Part shown: piece after piece, positions 16,427-24,423 of the stretch | Layout of the letters: each line of letters opens with the position of its first letter | Numbering within the stretch: the first letter of the stretch is position 1 | From: Mesorhizobium sp. | GTDB lineage: Bacteria; Pseudomonadota; Alphaproteobacteria; Rhizobiales; Rhizobiaceae | Assembly: GCA_004020365.1 (NCBI GenBank) | Contig: SAQR01000055.1 | Coordinates: 1 to 41,222, forward strand | DNA: 41,222 nt | Direction: 5' to 3' | Notes under the pieces: generated by a model | Database searches by the model: none | Told to the model about the DNA's origin: nothing | The model's input: only the letters and a program-made list of their open reading frames with translations | Position numbers and translations under genes: made by a program

Positions 16427-16496
16427 CGGCGGCAATCGCTTCAGCCAGCCGGCCCGAGTCCGGAGACATCTGGGACTGATCGCCATTCGTCGAGGT

Positions 16497-17384
16497 CTAG
16501 CGATCAAGTTCCGGAAAATACGGATCGGAGAAAAACCGCCGACCGCGCTCGCCTTGCAAACAGTCGACCGGTGCTGCCGCATCGACCGGGACAGATCCGG
16601 GATCGGCCCCGGAATTGGCATTCGGACCGGCAACACCGCTGACCTCGAGGATCAGCTTGCGGCGTATGGCCGTCACGAATTCCGAAGCGGCATAGACCGG
16701 CAGCACGAAGGAGCCTGGCCCGCCTGTGACGCACTCGGCATAGTATTGGTCGAGATGGCTGAAGCTGGGCGACGGGCTGATCAGGATCGGCAGGCCATTG
16801 ATGACGACGCCCTTTGCTATCGCGGCGTCGCGTGTCGTGGTGACGGGCATCCCGATATTGTTGGGGCCATCGCCTGAAATGTCGATGACGCTGCGCGTCG
16901 CATCGAAGGCGGCTCCATCCAAAAGTTTGGCGCCGAAGGCGAGCGCACCGGAAATCGAGGTGCCGCGAAAGCTCCTGAATGGGCGTGCCTCGATCTTGTC
17001 GGCGAATGCCTCGGCGCTCTCAGCATCGTCGATGACCTGCCAGGCAATGACCGCATCGTCGCGGACGGTGCCTGCCCATTCGAAATAGGCCAGCGCAATG
17101 CGGCCGGTCACGCCCGAACGCACCGCATTGATGAAGTCGGGATGGCGCAGCGCCTTGACATAGCCGGCGCGCTGCAAGGCGAATTCCCTTTCGTCCATCG
17201 AGTGCGAGATGTCGACCGCCAGCACCAGTTCGACGTCCACCGCAATGGTGTCGGCGGGCGCGGCCAATGGTGCGGCCTGGGCACGGGCAAGGCAGGCAAG
17301 CAGGCTGACGCAGGTCGCCCAAAAGCGCGCAGCGGTTTTGGGGTAACGACAAGCATCGAAACAAAAACTCAAAGCGTGTCGCAT
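16497..17384 (-). CDS. DUF1194 von Willebrand factor A-like exported protein
   Basis: 295 residues. A signal peptide is likely (about 1-37, hydrophobic core FWATCVSLLACLARAQA). The rest is a VWA-type DUF1194 domain: a MIDAS-like motif DISHS at 58-62 after VELVLAVD, FRGTSISGALAFGA near 130-143, and DISGDGPNNIG near 160-170. These metal-site positions suggest divalent-cation-dependent protein binding in the periplasm; the partner is unknown. ATG 17384 is chosen over a GTG at 17396 because GAAGAG lies four bases upstream of it. It is downstream of the ABC protein gene on the same strand (122-base gap). Confidence 0.88.
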   Translation of the reverse strand: MRHALSFCFDACRYPKTAARFWATCVSLLACLARAQAAPLAAPADTIAVDVELVLAVDISHSMDEREFALQRAGYVKALRHPDFINAVRSGVTGRIALAYFEWAGTVRDDAVIAWQVIDDAESAEAFADKIEARPFRSFRGTSISGALAFGAKLLDGAAFDATRSVIDISGDGPNNIGMPVTTTRDAAIAKGVVINGLPILISPSPSFSHLDQYYAECVTGGPGSFVLPVYAASEFVTAIRRKLILEVSGVAGPNANSGADPGSVPVDAAAPVDCLQGERGRRFFSDPYFPELDR

Positions 17385-17506
17385 GTTACTCTTCACCGGG
17401 ACGCGCTTTCAGCGCGTCAAGCATGGGTCCAACGCCGCAGGCTTCCGAACAATGCCGGCAATCTTTCGCCGCGATCACGGCAAAATAAAGCTTGGCTATC
17501 TGCCGC

Positions 17507-19333
17507 CTATGCCTGTTGGTGGGCTTTGGCGACGGCCGGGGGTGGTTCGATCGCGCCGGCCCTGATGCGGACTGGCTTGAGAGCCGGTCGCTCGACGTCT
17601 TTCACGATCGCCAATGAGCGCGGGAAGAATGCAATATTCTGCTGGCCACGGCCGATATTGAGGATCGCGGCGTCGGCAAGACGCGCCTCCAGCATCGACA
17701 GCACCCGCCGCAGCGTCGCGCCGTCGAAATTGTCCAAAGCCTCGTCGATGATCACCCATTTCGGCTGCCGCAAGACCAGCCGGGCAAAGGCAAGCAGGCG
17801 CTGCTCGTCTTCGCTCAATTCGCGCTCCCAGCGCGCCGAGCGGTCGAGCGAGGATGACAGCCGCCCGAGACCGACCTCGGCAAGCACCGCCGAGATCTCG
17901 GCGTCGCTGAACGCCGCATCGGCGTGGTCGAGCACCTCGCGCAGCGTGCCGAGCGGGAAATAGGGTTTTCGGGGAACGAAGGCGGGCACCTCTCCGGCCG
18001 GCATGCCGATCCGCCCGCTTCCCCACGGCCACAGACCGGCAATGGCGCGGAAGAACAGCGTCTTGCCGGCGCGCGGATCTCCGGTGATCATGACGCGCTC
18101 GCCGGCGCGGATTTCGACATGCGGCTCGGCGAGCTTCGTGCAGCCATCCCGCGACGCAATTTCGAGGTTCTCGAATGTCAGCCTGCCGTCCGGATTTTCG
18201 CCGAACTCGATGCGCCTCTCGGTGTGGTGGAGCACATCCGTTTCAGCAAGCGCGATGCGGAAATCGGCGACACGCATCAGCGTGGCGCGCCAATCGGCGA
18301 TGCCGCCGATATTGTTGATGAACCAGCGCAACGAGGAATGCACCTGGTTGAAGGCGCCGACCGCCATCATCAGCCCGCCGAAGCTGATATCACCGGCGAA
18401 ATACACCGGCGAGGCGACGAGGATCGGCGCGACGACAGTGATCCAGCCATAGCTATCGGTCACCCAGGAAAGATTGATCTGGGCGCTGTAGATGCGCCGC
18501 ATCGCGCCCAGCACCGTGCCGAGGTCGAGTTCAAGCCGTCGTCGCGCGTCGGCCTCGCCGTGCGCCAGCGCGATGGCATCGACATTCTCGTTGACGCGGA
18601 CCACCGAGGAGCGCAGCTCCGCCTCACGCGTATAGCGGTCGCTGTTGAAGCGGATGAGCGGCCGTCCGACCAGCCAGCTCAGCCAGGAGGCGGTGCCGGC
18701 ATAGAGGATCGCAGCCCACACCATGTAGCCCGGAATCGCCAGCGAATAGCCGCCGATATGGAAGACGAAGCCGGAAGACAGCGACCAAAGGACGCCGACG
18801 AACGAAACAAGCAGAATGAACGACTGCAATAGCCCTATGCCGAGACCGGTCGAAAGATCGGAGAGATGCCCGGCATCCTGCTGCAGGCGCTGGTCGGGGT
18901 TGACGCCGATGGCGCCGGCGTTGGCGAGCCGGAAGGCCCGCGCCGGCCGCATCCATTCACCGATCAGATCGACGGTCAACGCCTCACGCAGCTTCAGCCG
19001 GATCGTCTGGTCGAGCCAGGTCTGGCCGACATTGAGCACCAAAAGCCCGCCGGCGATGGCGGCAAACACCAGAAGCTGGTGCAGGAAACCCTGCATGTCG
19101 CGCCGAGCCAGCGCGTCGTAAAAGGGCTCGTTCCAGCGATTGAGCAGGATCTGCCCGATCGCGGTTGCGACAATGACGGCGACTATGCCGAGGCAGGCCC
19201 AGAGCAGTTGCTTGCGGATCGGCGACGTCGCCAGCGCCAGCCTGATTGTCGCCAGCTGGTCGCGCAGGCTGCTGGCCTCGACCGACGCGGCAATCGGCTT
19301 GGCGCTGACCTCGAAATCCGGATGATCAGCCAT
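17507..19333 (-). CDS. COG4178-type ABC protein (permease-ATPase fusion) with degenerate nucleotide-binding motifs
   Basis: 608-residue fusion of an ABC_membrane_2-type membrane domain (about 20-360, with several hydrophobic segments and NRWNEPFYDALARRD at 65-79) and a C-terminal ATPase domain. It belongs with the YddA/SbmA-BacA-related exporters. Walker A GDPRAGKT is at 418-425 and Walker B WVIIDEALDNFD at 526-537, with Asp530 and Glu531 kept. Three usually conserved positions differ: the Q-loop is PRKPY (Arg455 for Gln), the signature is LSEDEQR (Asp509 for Gly) and the H-loop is NIGRG (Arg562 for His). ATP hydrolysis may therefore be weak or altered. I recall similar sequences in related alphaproteobacteria, so this may be clade-wide. 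Start ATG 19333; a GTG at 19411 is open but less likely. Confidence 0.87.
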   Translation of the reverse strand: MADHPDFEVSAKPIAASVEASSLRDQLATIRLALATSPIRKQLLWACLGIVAVIVATAIGQILLNRWNEPFYDALARRDMQGFLHQLLVFAAIAGGLLVLNVGQTWLDQTIRLKLREALTVDLIGEWMRPARAFRLANAGAIGVNPDQRLQQDAGHLSDLSTGLGIGLLQSFILLVSFVGVLWSLSSGFVFHIGGYSLAIPGYMVWAAILYAGTASWLSWLVGRPLIRFNSDRYTREAELRSSVVRVNENVDAIALAHGEADARRRLELDLGTVLGAMRRIYSAQINLSWVTDSYGWITVVAPILVASPVYFAGDISFGGLMMAVGAFNQVHSSLRWFINNIGGIADWRATLMRVADFRIALAETDVLHHTERRIEFGENPDGRLTFENLEIASRDGCTKLAEPHVEIRAGERVMITGDPRAGKTLFFRAIAGLWPWGSGRIGMPAGEVPAFVPRKPYFPLGTLREVLDHADAAFSDAEISAVLAEVGLGRLSSSLDRSARWERELSEDEQRLLAFARLVLRQPKWVIIDEALDNFDGATLRRVLSMLEARLADAAILNIGRGQQNIAFFPRSLAIVKDVERPALKPVRIRAGAIEPPPAVAKAHQQA

Positions 19334-19453
19334 TGATGAAGACCCTTGAATTCGCAAGCGGTGCTGAAACCGGTGAACAAGTCGACTCAATCGGGTAGCA
19401 AACCCGTCCACGACAGATAGGTGGGAAAAAGCGCGATTCCGATCACGAAAACG

Positions 19454-20230
19454 TCATCGACGGCCCGGCGACGGCGCGTTCCCGGTCGGCGATATCCGGC
19501 CGAGCCTTGTGGCGCCATGCGGCGAGAAAACCGGCACGAAGACGCGGCGAGAGGCGCGCTGGACGACCGGCACACCCTGATAGAGCCGCTTCTGCGCCTC
19601 GACGACGATGACGCCGGAAAAGATCGGCCAGAACCTGCGGCCGGCGCGCTCCAGCACATTGTGGAACCGCATCATGAAGCGCCGCCGCGATGGCGGGAAG
19701 AACAGGGCGTCGGACCAGGCCGCGGGCGTGAAATTCGCTTCGCGCAGCAATTCGGTGAGCTGGCCGCGCGAGAAAGGCCGGCCGCTGCCGAACGGCGTAT
19801 GCTCGAAACGGGCCCAGACACCGCGCCGGTTGGGCACGACGATGACGACACGGCCGGCGGGCGACAGCACCCGCCAGATTTCGTTCAGCGTCTCGCGCGG
19901 GTTCTCGGCATGTTCGAGTGAATGGACGAGCAGCATGCGGTCGATGGAGGCGTCGACCAGCGGCAATTCCTCATCGAAGACCAGCGCGGTCGCGGTCGGC
20001 CCGGTGGCCGGCCAGACCACCGCGCCTTGCGTCGCCGGCATGAAGGCAAAGACACGTTCGGCATCGGCGCCGAACCGTTCCAGCCATGGCAAGGTGTAGC
20101 CGAGGCCGACCAGCCGCTCATTGGGCACAACAGCCCATATCGAGGACAACGCCATGGTGATCGAGCGTTCGGCCAATCGCCCGAGCGTGGTCGAATAAAA
20201 GGAGCGAAGGTCGACGATATCGGAATGCAT
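19454..20230 (-). CDS. Class I SAM-dependent methyltransferase
   Basis: 258-residue methyltransferase-like protein. The central part matches Methyltransf_11-type motifs: LPLVDASIDRMLLVHSLEHAENPRETLNEIWRVLSPAGRVVIVVPNRRGVWARFEHTPFGSGRPFS, covering motifs post-I to III (split here by reading, about 95-160). The N-terminal glycine-rich motif I is poor, since GLGYTLPWLERFG stands where DxGxGxG is expected. Substrate unknown; it is often found beside gloB in rhizobia. The C-terminal tail (PVFSPHGATRLGRISPTGNA) is basic and low-complexity. The frame runs open far upstream as a shadow of gloB; ATG 20230 (MHSDIVDLRSFY) is the natural start, though its ribosome site is weak. Confidence 0.82.
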   Translation of the reverse strand: MHSDIVDLRSFYSTTLGRLAERSITMALSSIWAVVPNERLVGLGYTLPWLERFGADAERVFAFMPATQGAVVWPATGPTATALVFDEELPLVDASIDRMLLVHSLEHAENPRETLNEIWRVLSPAGRVVIVVPNRRGVWARFEHTPFGSGRPFSRGQLTELLREANFTPAAWSDALFFPPSRRRFMMRFHNVLERAGRRFWPIFSGVIVVEAQKRLYQGVPVVQRASRRVFVPVFSPHGATRLGRISPTGNAPSPGRR

Positions 20231-20258
20231 GCGCGGCACGCTATCTTCGATGCTGTCC

Positions 20259-20331
20259 AAGTTCAACAAAGGCGCCCAAGTTCGACAAAGGCGCCAAGTT
20301 CTACAAAGATGCCGAGTTCTACAAAGACGGA
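20259..20331. repeat. 18-bp tandem repeat, four units
   Basis: Units AAGTTCAACAAAGGCGCCC (20259-20277), AAGTTCGACAAAGGCGCC (20278-20295), AAGTTCTACAAAGATGCC (20296-20313) and GAGTTCTACAAAGACGGA (20314-20331). The first unit has one extra C. Read in one frame, units 2-4 would give KFDKGAKFYKDAEFYKDG then a stop. No convincing gene covers the array; it lies just upstream of the methyltransferase start on the opposite strand. Confidence 0.85.
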
Positions 20332-20360
20332 TGACATCCGCTGGCAAGCGCCCTATGTCT

Positions 20361-20402
20361 GCATCGGCCGGAAATCGGTTTCGATTTCGGAAAGCGCGAT
20401 GC
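20361..20402. repeat. Palindromic repeat, family A (diverged copy)
   Basis: GCATCGGCCGGAAATCGGTT then TCGATTTCGGAAAGCGCGAT and GC: same outline as the copy at 29269-29313 (GCAT outer arms, CCGAAAATCGG-like inner arms). First unit of a three-part repeat cluster upstream of gloB. Confidence 0.65.
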
Positions 20403-20416
20403 GGCAGATAAAAACT

Positions 20417-20459
20417 GTTACAGCCTCCTTTGTGCGTCAAACTGGACGCGCGGTGCACT
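20417..20459. repeat. Palindromic repeat, family B (diverged copy)
   Basis: TTACAGCCTCCTTTGTGCGT and ACTGGACGCGCGGTGCACT correspond to the intact family B palindrome at 29328-29371, but the outer 3' arm is changed (GTGCACT in place of GCTGTAG). It follows a family A copy after a short A-rich spacer, as at the cobT-cobS locus. Confidence 0.6.
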
Positions 20460-20462
20460 AGA

Positions 20463-20506
20463 GCAATTCCAGGAAAAGTGTGAAACGGTTTTCCGTCCGG
20501 AATTGC
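20463..20506. repeat. Palindromic repeat, family C
   Basis: GCAATTCC (20463-20470) and GGAATTGC (20499-20506) form perfect outer arms; AGGAAAA and TTTTCCG form inner arms. It is the kind of short intergenic palindrome that recurs in Mesorhizobium genomes; I see one copy here. Confidence 0.7.
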
Positions 20507-20523
20507 GCAAAAACAAAGAGATA

Positions 20524-20560
20524 GAGCGGTTCGGCGTTTCCATGAAACGATGAACCGCTC
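20524..20560. repeat. Long hairpin in the gloB 5' region
   Basis: GAGCGGTTC (20524-20532) pairs with GAACCGCTC (20552-20560), and CGTTTC (20535-20540) with GAAACG (20544-20549). It ends about 4 bases before the gloB ribosome-binding site GGAGAG. It may be a structured 5' leader or part of the family C repeat. The whole 345-base gap 20231-20575 is otherwise made of the repeats listed. Confidence 0.7.
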
Positions 20561-20575
20561 AAGTGGAGAGACGCC

Positions 20576-21343
20576 ATGCCGGTTGAAATCGAACAATTCA
20601 TGTGCCGTAGCGACAATTTCGGTGTGCTGGTGCATGACCCGAAAAGCGGCCAGACCGCGATCATCGACGCGCCCGAAGAGGCGCCGATCCTGGCCGCGAT
20701 CGAGCGTACCGGCTGGACGCCGACGATGATCCTGACCACCCATCACCATGTCGACCATGTCGAGGCCAATCTCGCGTTGAAGGAGCGGTTCAAGCTGCGC
20801 ATCGTCGGACCGGAAGCGGAACAGTCCAAAATTCCCGGCATCGACGAAACCGTCGAGCAGGGTTCGGTCATCCGTCTCGGCGAAGAGAGGATCGACGTGA
20901 TCGCCACGCCCGGCCACACGGCGGGCCATGTCTCCTATCATCTGCCGGAATCGAAAGTCGCGTTCACCGCCGACACGCTGTTCGCGCTCGGCTGCGGCCG
21001 GCTGTTCGAGTGCAAGCCGCCGGTGATGTACGATTCGCTGAAGAAGCTCGCGGCACTTCCGGCCGAGACGGTCGTTTATTGCGGCCATGAATACACGCTT
21101 TCCAACGCCCGCTTCGCGCTGACCGTCGACCCGACCAATTCGGCGTTGAAGGAGCGCGCCGCGAAAATCGAGGCGCTGCGCGCCGATGGCAAGCCGACGC
21201 TGCCGACCACGATCGGTGAGGAACTGTCGACCAATCCGTTCCTGCGCTGGCACGATCCGGCAATCCGCAAGCATCTCGGCATGGAGAACGCCTCCGACGC
21301 CGAAGTGTTCGCCGAAATTCGCAAGCGCAAGGACAATTTCTGA
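20576..21343 (+). CDS. gloB: Hydroxyacylglutathione hydrolase (glyoxalase II)
   Basis: Metallo-beta-lactamase-fold thioesterase that hydrolyses S-lactoylglutathione to lactate and glutathione in methylglyoxal detoxification; cytoplasmic. 255 residues. The binuclear metal motif THHHVDHV is at 55-62; further ligands are His in [12 protein letters not shown] near 111-122, Asp in [16 protein letters not shown] near 130-145 and His in [16 protein letters not shown] near 166-181. The C-terminal domain has the glutathione-contacting region and NPFLRWHDP. Start ATG 20576 with GGAGAG six bases upstream. The preceding hairpin is part of its leader. Confidence 0.96.
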   Translation: MPVEIEQFMCRSDNFGVLVHDPKSGQTAIIDAPEEAPILAAIERTGWTPTMILTTHHHVDHVEANLALKERFKLRIVGPEAEQSKIPGIDETVEQGSVIRLGEERIDVIATPGHTAGHVSYHLPESKVAFTADTLFALGCGRLFECKPPVMYDSLKKLAALPAETVVYCGHEYTLSNARFALTVDPTNSALKERAAKIEALRADGKPTLPTTIGEELSTNPFLRWHDPAIRKHLGMENASDAEVFAEIRKRKDNF

Positions 21344-21382
21344 GCACCACCAATGGTCTGGAACCATGAAGTTTTGGGGCAA

Positions 21383-21823
21383 ATGACCAGTTCCGCCGAA
21401 ATCATCGCGACGCTCGGCCTGAAACCGCATCCGGAAGGCGGCTGGTATGCCGAAACCTTCCGCGATGGCGCGGAAGGCGCTCGCGGCCATTCGACCGCGA
21501 TCTATTTCCTTTTGGAGCAGGAGCAGGTGTCGGCCTGGCACCGCGTCAAGGACGCCGCCGAGGTCTGGCACTTTTATGCCGGCGCCCCGCTGGCGCTGTC
21601 GATACACAGGGAAAACGGGCCGGTAATCGAGCAGGTGCTCGGCACGGCACTGGCGGCGGGCGAGCGGCCGCAGATCGTCGTGCCGGCAGGCTGGTGGCAA
21701 TCGGCGCGCAGCCTGGGCGAATGGACGCTGGTCGGCTGCACCGTGGCGCCGGGCTTCGATTTCGCCGCCTTCGAGCTGGCCGAACCGGGCTGGAGTCCTA
21801 ACCCAGCAGAAAACCCATCGTGA
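21383..21823 (+). CDS. DUF985 cupin-fold protein
   Basis: 146-residue protein of the DUF985/COG3542 cupin-like family: GLKPHPEGGWYAETFRD near 12-28, STAIYFLLEQEQVSAWHRVKDAAEVWHFYAGAPL near 38-71, and VPAGWWQSARSLGEWTLVGCTVAPGFDF near 99-126. The fold suggests small-molecule binding; activity is not established to my knowledge. The frame opens at 21353, but ATG 21383 gives the normal family start, with GGGG upstream. It follows gloB by 39 bases and probably shares its transcript. Its last 26 bases overlap the convergent YhhN-family gene. Confidence 0.87.
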   Translation: MTSSAEIIATLGLKPHPEGGWYAETFRDGAEGARGHSTAIYFLLEQEQVSAWHRVKDAAEVWHFYAGAPLALSIHRENGPVIEQVLGTALAAGERPQIVVPAGWWQSARSLGEWTLVGCTVAPGFDFAAFELAEPGWSPNPAENPS

Positions 21824-22466
21824 TCCCCAGCTGGGCGGCGTAGTACAGCGCCCAGACCGCGTGGCGCGTCCAAGCGCGGTGCGGCGAGATGGCGCTCAGC
21901 AGGAACTTTTCCGCGGCAAGCAGCCCGTCGGACGCCATGAACAGCACGGCGCCGACGACGACCCAGTAATTGCTCAGGGTGAGGGCCGAAATGCCCATGG
22001 CAAAGATTGCCGCGATATAGACGCTGATGGGAAGGCGCAGGGCGAGGCCGACGCGACGCCAGAGCGCAAAAAGCATGGCGCCCGCCAACACGGCCATTGC
22101 CGCGGCAATCGCAGCGCGCCACGGCGCGGCCAAAAACAGCCCGAACCCATCGCCGGAGCGCAGGAACAGCGCGACGTAAAGCCCATGCGCCACGAGAAAA
22201 CTGGCCAGCCCGCCGACAAAAGCCTTTTCACCGTCGCGTGACAGCAATGCATCGCCGATGGCGCTGAGCGCCAGCGCAGCTATGAGCAGCCACGGACCAC
22301 CCTGCAGCGATGCCAGCACGGCAAGCATTGCCACGGCCAGCGTCTTGACCGCGGAGCGCGCAAGCGCCTGTGGCATGTCGATGGTGAAGGCGTAGATCAC
22401 CGCCGCCGCCAGCGAAAACAGCAGCGTCGCATTGGCGTCGGCGTCGATGCCGCCGGGAAACGGCAT
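21798..22466 (-). CDS. YhhN-family membrane protein (lysoplasmalogenase-like)
   Basis: 222-residue integral membrane protein with about eight hydrophobic segments. YhhN/TMEM86 landmarks are LALSAIGDALLSRDGEKAFVGGLASFLVAHGLYVALF near 70-106 and VGAVLFMASDGLLAAEKF near 170-187, including the two Asp residues conserved in the family. Eukaryotic homologues hydrolyse lysoplasmalogen; the bacterial function is uncertain. Start ATG 22466 shares one base with the stop of the EamA gene (TGATG), so translation is coupled. Its 3' end overlaps the convergent DUF985 gene by 26 bases. Confidence 0.88.
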   Translation of the reverse strand: MPFPGGIDADANATLLFSLAAAVIYAFTIDMPQALARSAVKTLAVAMLAVLASLQGGPWLLIAALALSAIGDALLSRDGEKAFVGGLASFLVAHGLYVALFLRSGDGFGLFLAAPWRAAIAAAMAVLAGAMLFALWRRVGLALRLPISVYIAAIFAMGISALTLSNYWVVVGAVLFMASDGLLAAEKFLLSAISPHRAWTRHAVWALYYAAQLGITMGFLLG

Positions 22467-23353
22467 CACGCCCCGGCCTCGCCTGCTGCCCGCTTGCGCA
22501 AGAACAGCGATTTTGCCGCAAGCGCCGCGCCGCCGGTGATCAGCACGCAGGCGGCGAGAATGCGCAGCGACGGCTCGGCGAAACCGGCTGATATCAGCAC
22601 CAGCGTCGACAGCAGCGGCGCGGCATAGCTTGCCGCGCCCAGCACCTGGATGTTGCCGCGCTTGACGCCGATATCCCAAGCGTAGAAGGCCGCGCCCACC
22701 GGCATCAGGCCGAGGCCGAGCACGGCCAGCCACTGGCCGGCGCCGACAGGCAGCACTGTCTCTTCCAGCATGAGATGGCAGACAAGGGAAAGCGCTGCCG
22801 TGGCCGCACAGAACCAGGTGACGATGCTGGTCGGCACCGATGGAAAGCGGCGCGACAACAGCGAATAGGACGCCCACAGCACGGCGCAGACGCCGGCCAT
22901 TGCATAGCCGAATGCATAGCGCGCGTCGAAGGCAAGCCCGCCGCCCTTGGTGACGATCAGGACAGTGCCAGCAAGGCCAAGCAGTGCGCCGACGACATGG
23001 TTCCACGCCAGCCGCTCGCCCGGCATCAGCGCCGATCCGAGCACGATCAGCAGCGGCCACAGATAGGCGATGAGGCTCGCCTCCACCGCCGGCGCGTTGC
23101 GCAGCGCAGTGAAATAGAAGAAGTGATAGCCGAACAGGCCGGCAATGCCGATCACCCACACTTGCGGCGGTATTTTCTCGCTCTCGGCGGTGGCCGGCAT
23201 GAACAGCCGCGCGACGAGCCCGACGCCGGTGCCGATGGTGAAGGTGATCGCCGAAAGCAGGAATGGCGGCACGGCGCCGGAAGCGTCCGTAAGCAGCGCC
23301 AGCAGCGCCCACATGGCGACCGCCGAGAAGCCGATCAGTGTTGCGCGCCCCAT
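22466..23353 (-). CDS. EamA (DMT) family transporter
   Basis: 295-residue drug/metabolite transporter with ten hydrophobic segments arranged as two EamA repeats (about 1-135 and 150-285). Family motifs include FHYFTALRNAPAVEASLIAYLWPLLIVLGS-like text in the first repeat (about 75-105) and GAAFYAWDIGVKRGNIQVLGAASYAAPLLSTL in the second (about 225-256). Resembles the YtfF/YedA-type exporters annotated for aromatic amino acids; substrate not provable. ATG 23353 has GGAG six bases upstream; the longer open frame to 23488 is a shadow of the DUF3108 gene. Middle gene of a leftward DUF3108-EamA-YhhN run. Confidence 0.9.
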   Translation of the reverse strand: MGRATLIGFSAVAMWALLALLTDASGAVPPFLLSAITFTIGTGVGLVARLFMPATAESEKIPPQVWVIGIAGLFGYHFFYFTALRNAPAVEASLIAYLWPLLIVLGSALMPGERLAWNHVVGALLGLAGTVLIVTKGGGLAFDARYAFGYAMAGVCAVLWASYSLLSRRFPSVPTSIVTWFCAATAALSLVCHLMLEETVLPVGAGQWLAVLGLGLMPVGAAFYAWDIGVKRGNIQVLGAASYAAPLLSTLVLISAGFAEPSLRILAACVLITGGAALAAKSLFLRKRAAGEAGA

Positions 23354-23381
23354 GTCCGTCTCCGGCGGCGCGCGATCGCGC

Positions 23382-24170
23382 CTATTCTGTCGCTTCGAAC
23401 CGCTCCGCGCTGACGGTGAGAGTGCCGATTTTCGTGCCGACCGTGGCGTGGATCGGCGCATATACGCCGGTTTGGCCGACCGGTGCAAACGTCACCGTGA
23501 TGCGGCTGCGCTTTCTCAGGTAATCCAGGGATTTGCGGTTCTTGCGGTAACCCGCCACCGGCTCAAAATCCAGCCGGCAAGTGACGGTATCGCCCTCGTA
23601 GCCGCGCACCGAGGTCGAGCCTTTTGACTCATAGGTCAGCGTCAGATTGGCGCGCATCTCGCCATCATAGAGTTTCACCGTGCGCCCGCAGACCTTGTCG
23701 AGACTATCGGCATGGATGACGGTGGCGGCCATCGGATCGAGCACCGAGGCGAGATGGTTGGCGGCCACCGGTATCCAGTTGTTGGGATTGCGCTTCTTCG
23801 GCGCAGGCACGACCTTCGTCGCGACAACTGTGCCGTTGGCGAACCGGATATCGATCATCGATGCCTTGTCGCCAGATTTGTAGTCGGCGCGGAACGCCTG
23901 CGGCTGCAATTGCTTGCCCGAAATCTTGCCCTTCGACGAGACCGTGCCACGCGTGTCGTCGAATATTGTGGCGAGGCCGGCGCTGGAGACGCGGCCTTCG
24001 ATCGAATAAGTATCGCCTTCGTAGCTGCTGGAAAAGCTTGCCTTGGCCACCGAGAAGCCGTGGACCGAAACCGTATACTCGCCCTTGAACGATTGTTGCG
24101 TGGCGGCAGAAATTGCCGTCGGCAGCGCCACGGCGAGCGAGGCAAGGAGAGCATGAGACGAACGAAGCAT
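23382..24170 (-). CDS. DUF3108 periplasmic protein
   Basis: 262 residues with an N-terminal signal peptide (about 1-22, SSHALLASLAVALPTAISAA) and a DUF3108 domain made mostly of beta strands: FKGEYTVSVHGFSVAKASFSSSY, GDTYSIEGRVSSAGL and VYAPIHATVGTKIGTLTVSAERF at the end. The family is thought to be periplasmic or outer-membrane-associated and has no known reaction. Two cysteines (VCGRTVKL and VTCRLDF) could form a disulfide. ATG 24170 has GAGG 11 bases upstream. It diverges from rpmB, an arrangement I recall from other Hyphomicrobiales. Confidence 0.87.
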   Translation of the reverse strand: MLRSSHALLASLAVALPTAISAATQQSFKGEYTVSVHGFSVAKASFSSSYEGDTYSIEGRVSSAGLATIFDDTRGTVSSKGKISGKQLQPQAFRADYKSGDKASMIDIRFANGTVVATKVVPAPKKRNPNNWIPVAANHLASVLDPMAATVIHADSLDKVCGRTVKLYDGEMRANLTLTYESKGSTSVRGYEGDTVTCRLDFEPVAGYRKNRKSLDYLRKRSRITVTFAPVGQTGVYAPIHATVGTKIGTLTVSAERFEATE

Positions 24171-24298
24171 GGCGGGATCGACCTCGATTTTCAGCAGAAG
24201 CGCGCAACTCCAGCCTGGCATCTCCTTGTGCGACCGCTTATAGACCGAATTTCGGCCTTTATGTGAAAGGCGTCGTCACACCCGCGCGCAAGCTGGAG

Positions 24299-24327
24299 CT
24301 TGACGCATCGCCGAAATGCAACTATGG
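24299..24327 (+). promoter_or_regulatory. Promoter of rpmB (CTTGAC, 17 bp, CTATGG)
   Basis: CTTGAC (24299-24304), 17 bases, CTATGG (24322-24327): a close match to the alphaproteobacterial housekeeping consensus. The predicted transcript starts near 24334, about 90 bases upstream of rpmB. Confidence 0.65.
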
Positions 24328-24423
24328 AACGCCAACTTTTCCATAAGGCCGCCTGACCGAAACCGCGCGCCACCCGGCGCGGGTCGAATGTTTGGCCAGA
24401 CCGAGAACTGAAGGTTTAGAACC

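Noticed and set aside
17507-19333. Calling the ABC protein BacA or SbmA
   Set aside because: BacA/SbmA lack an ATPase domain, while this protein has a C-terminal nucleotide-binding domain; only the membrane part is related.
20259-20560. CRISPR-like appearance of repeated units upstream of gloB
   Set aside because: Direct units are adjacent without spacers and the other elements are palindromes of different families; no cas genes.
19454-21700. 748-codon minus-strand frame that would fuse an N-terminal domain to the methyltransferase
   Set aside because: The extra 490 codons run opposite gloB and the DUF985 gene and through the repeat cluster; not credible as a fusion.
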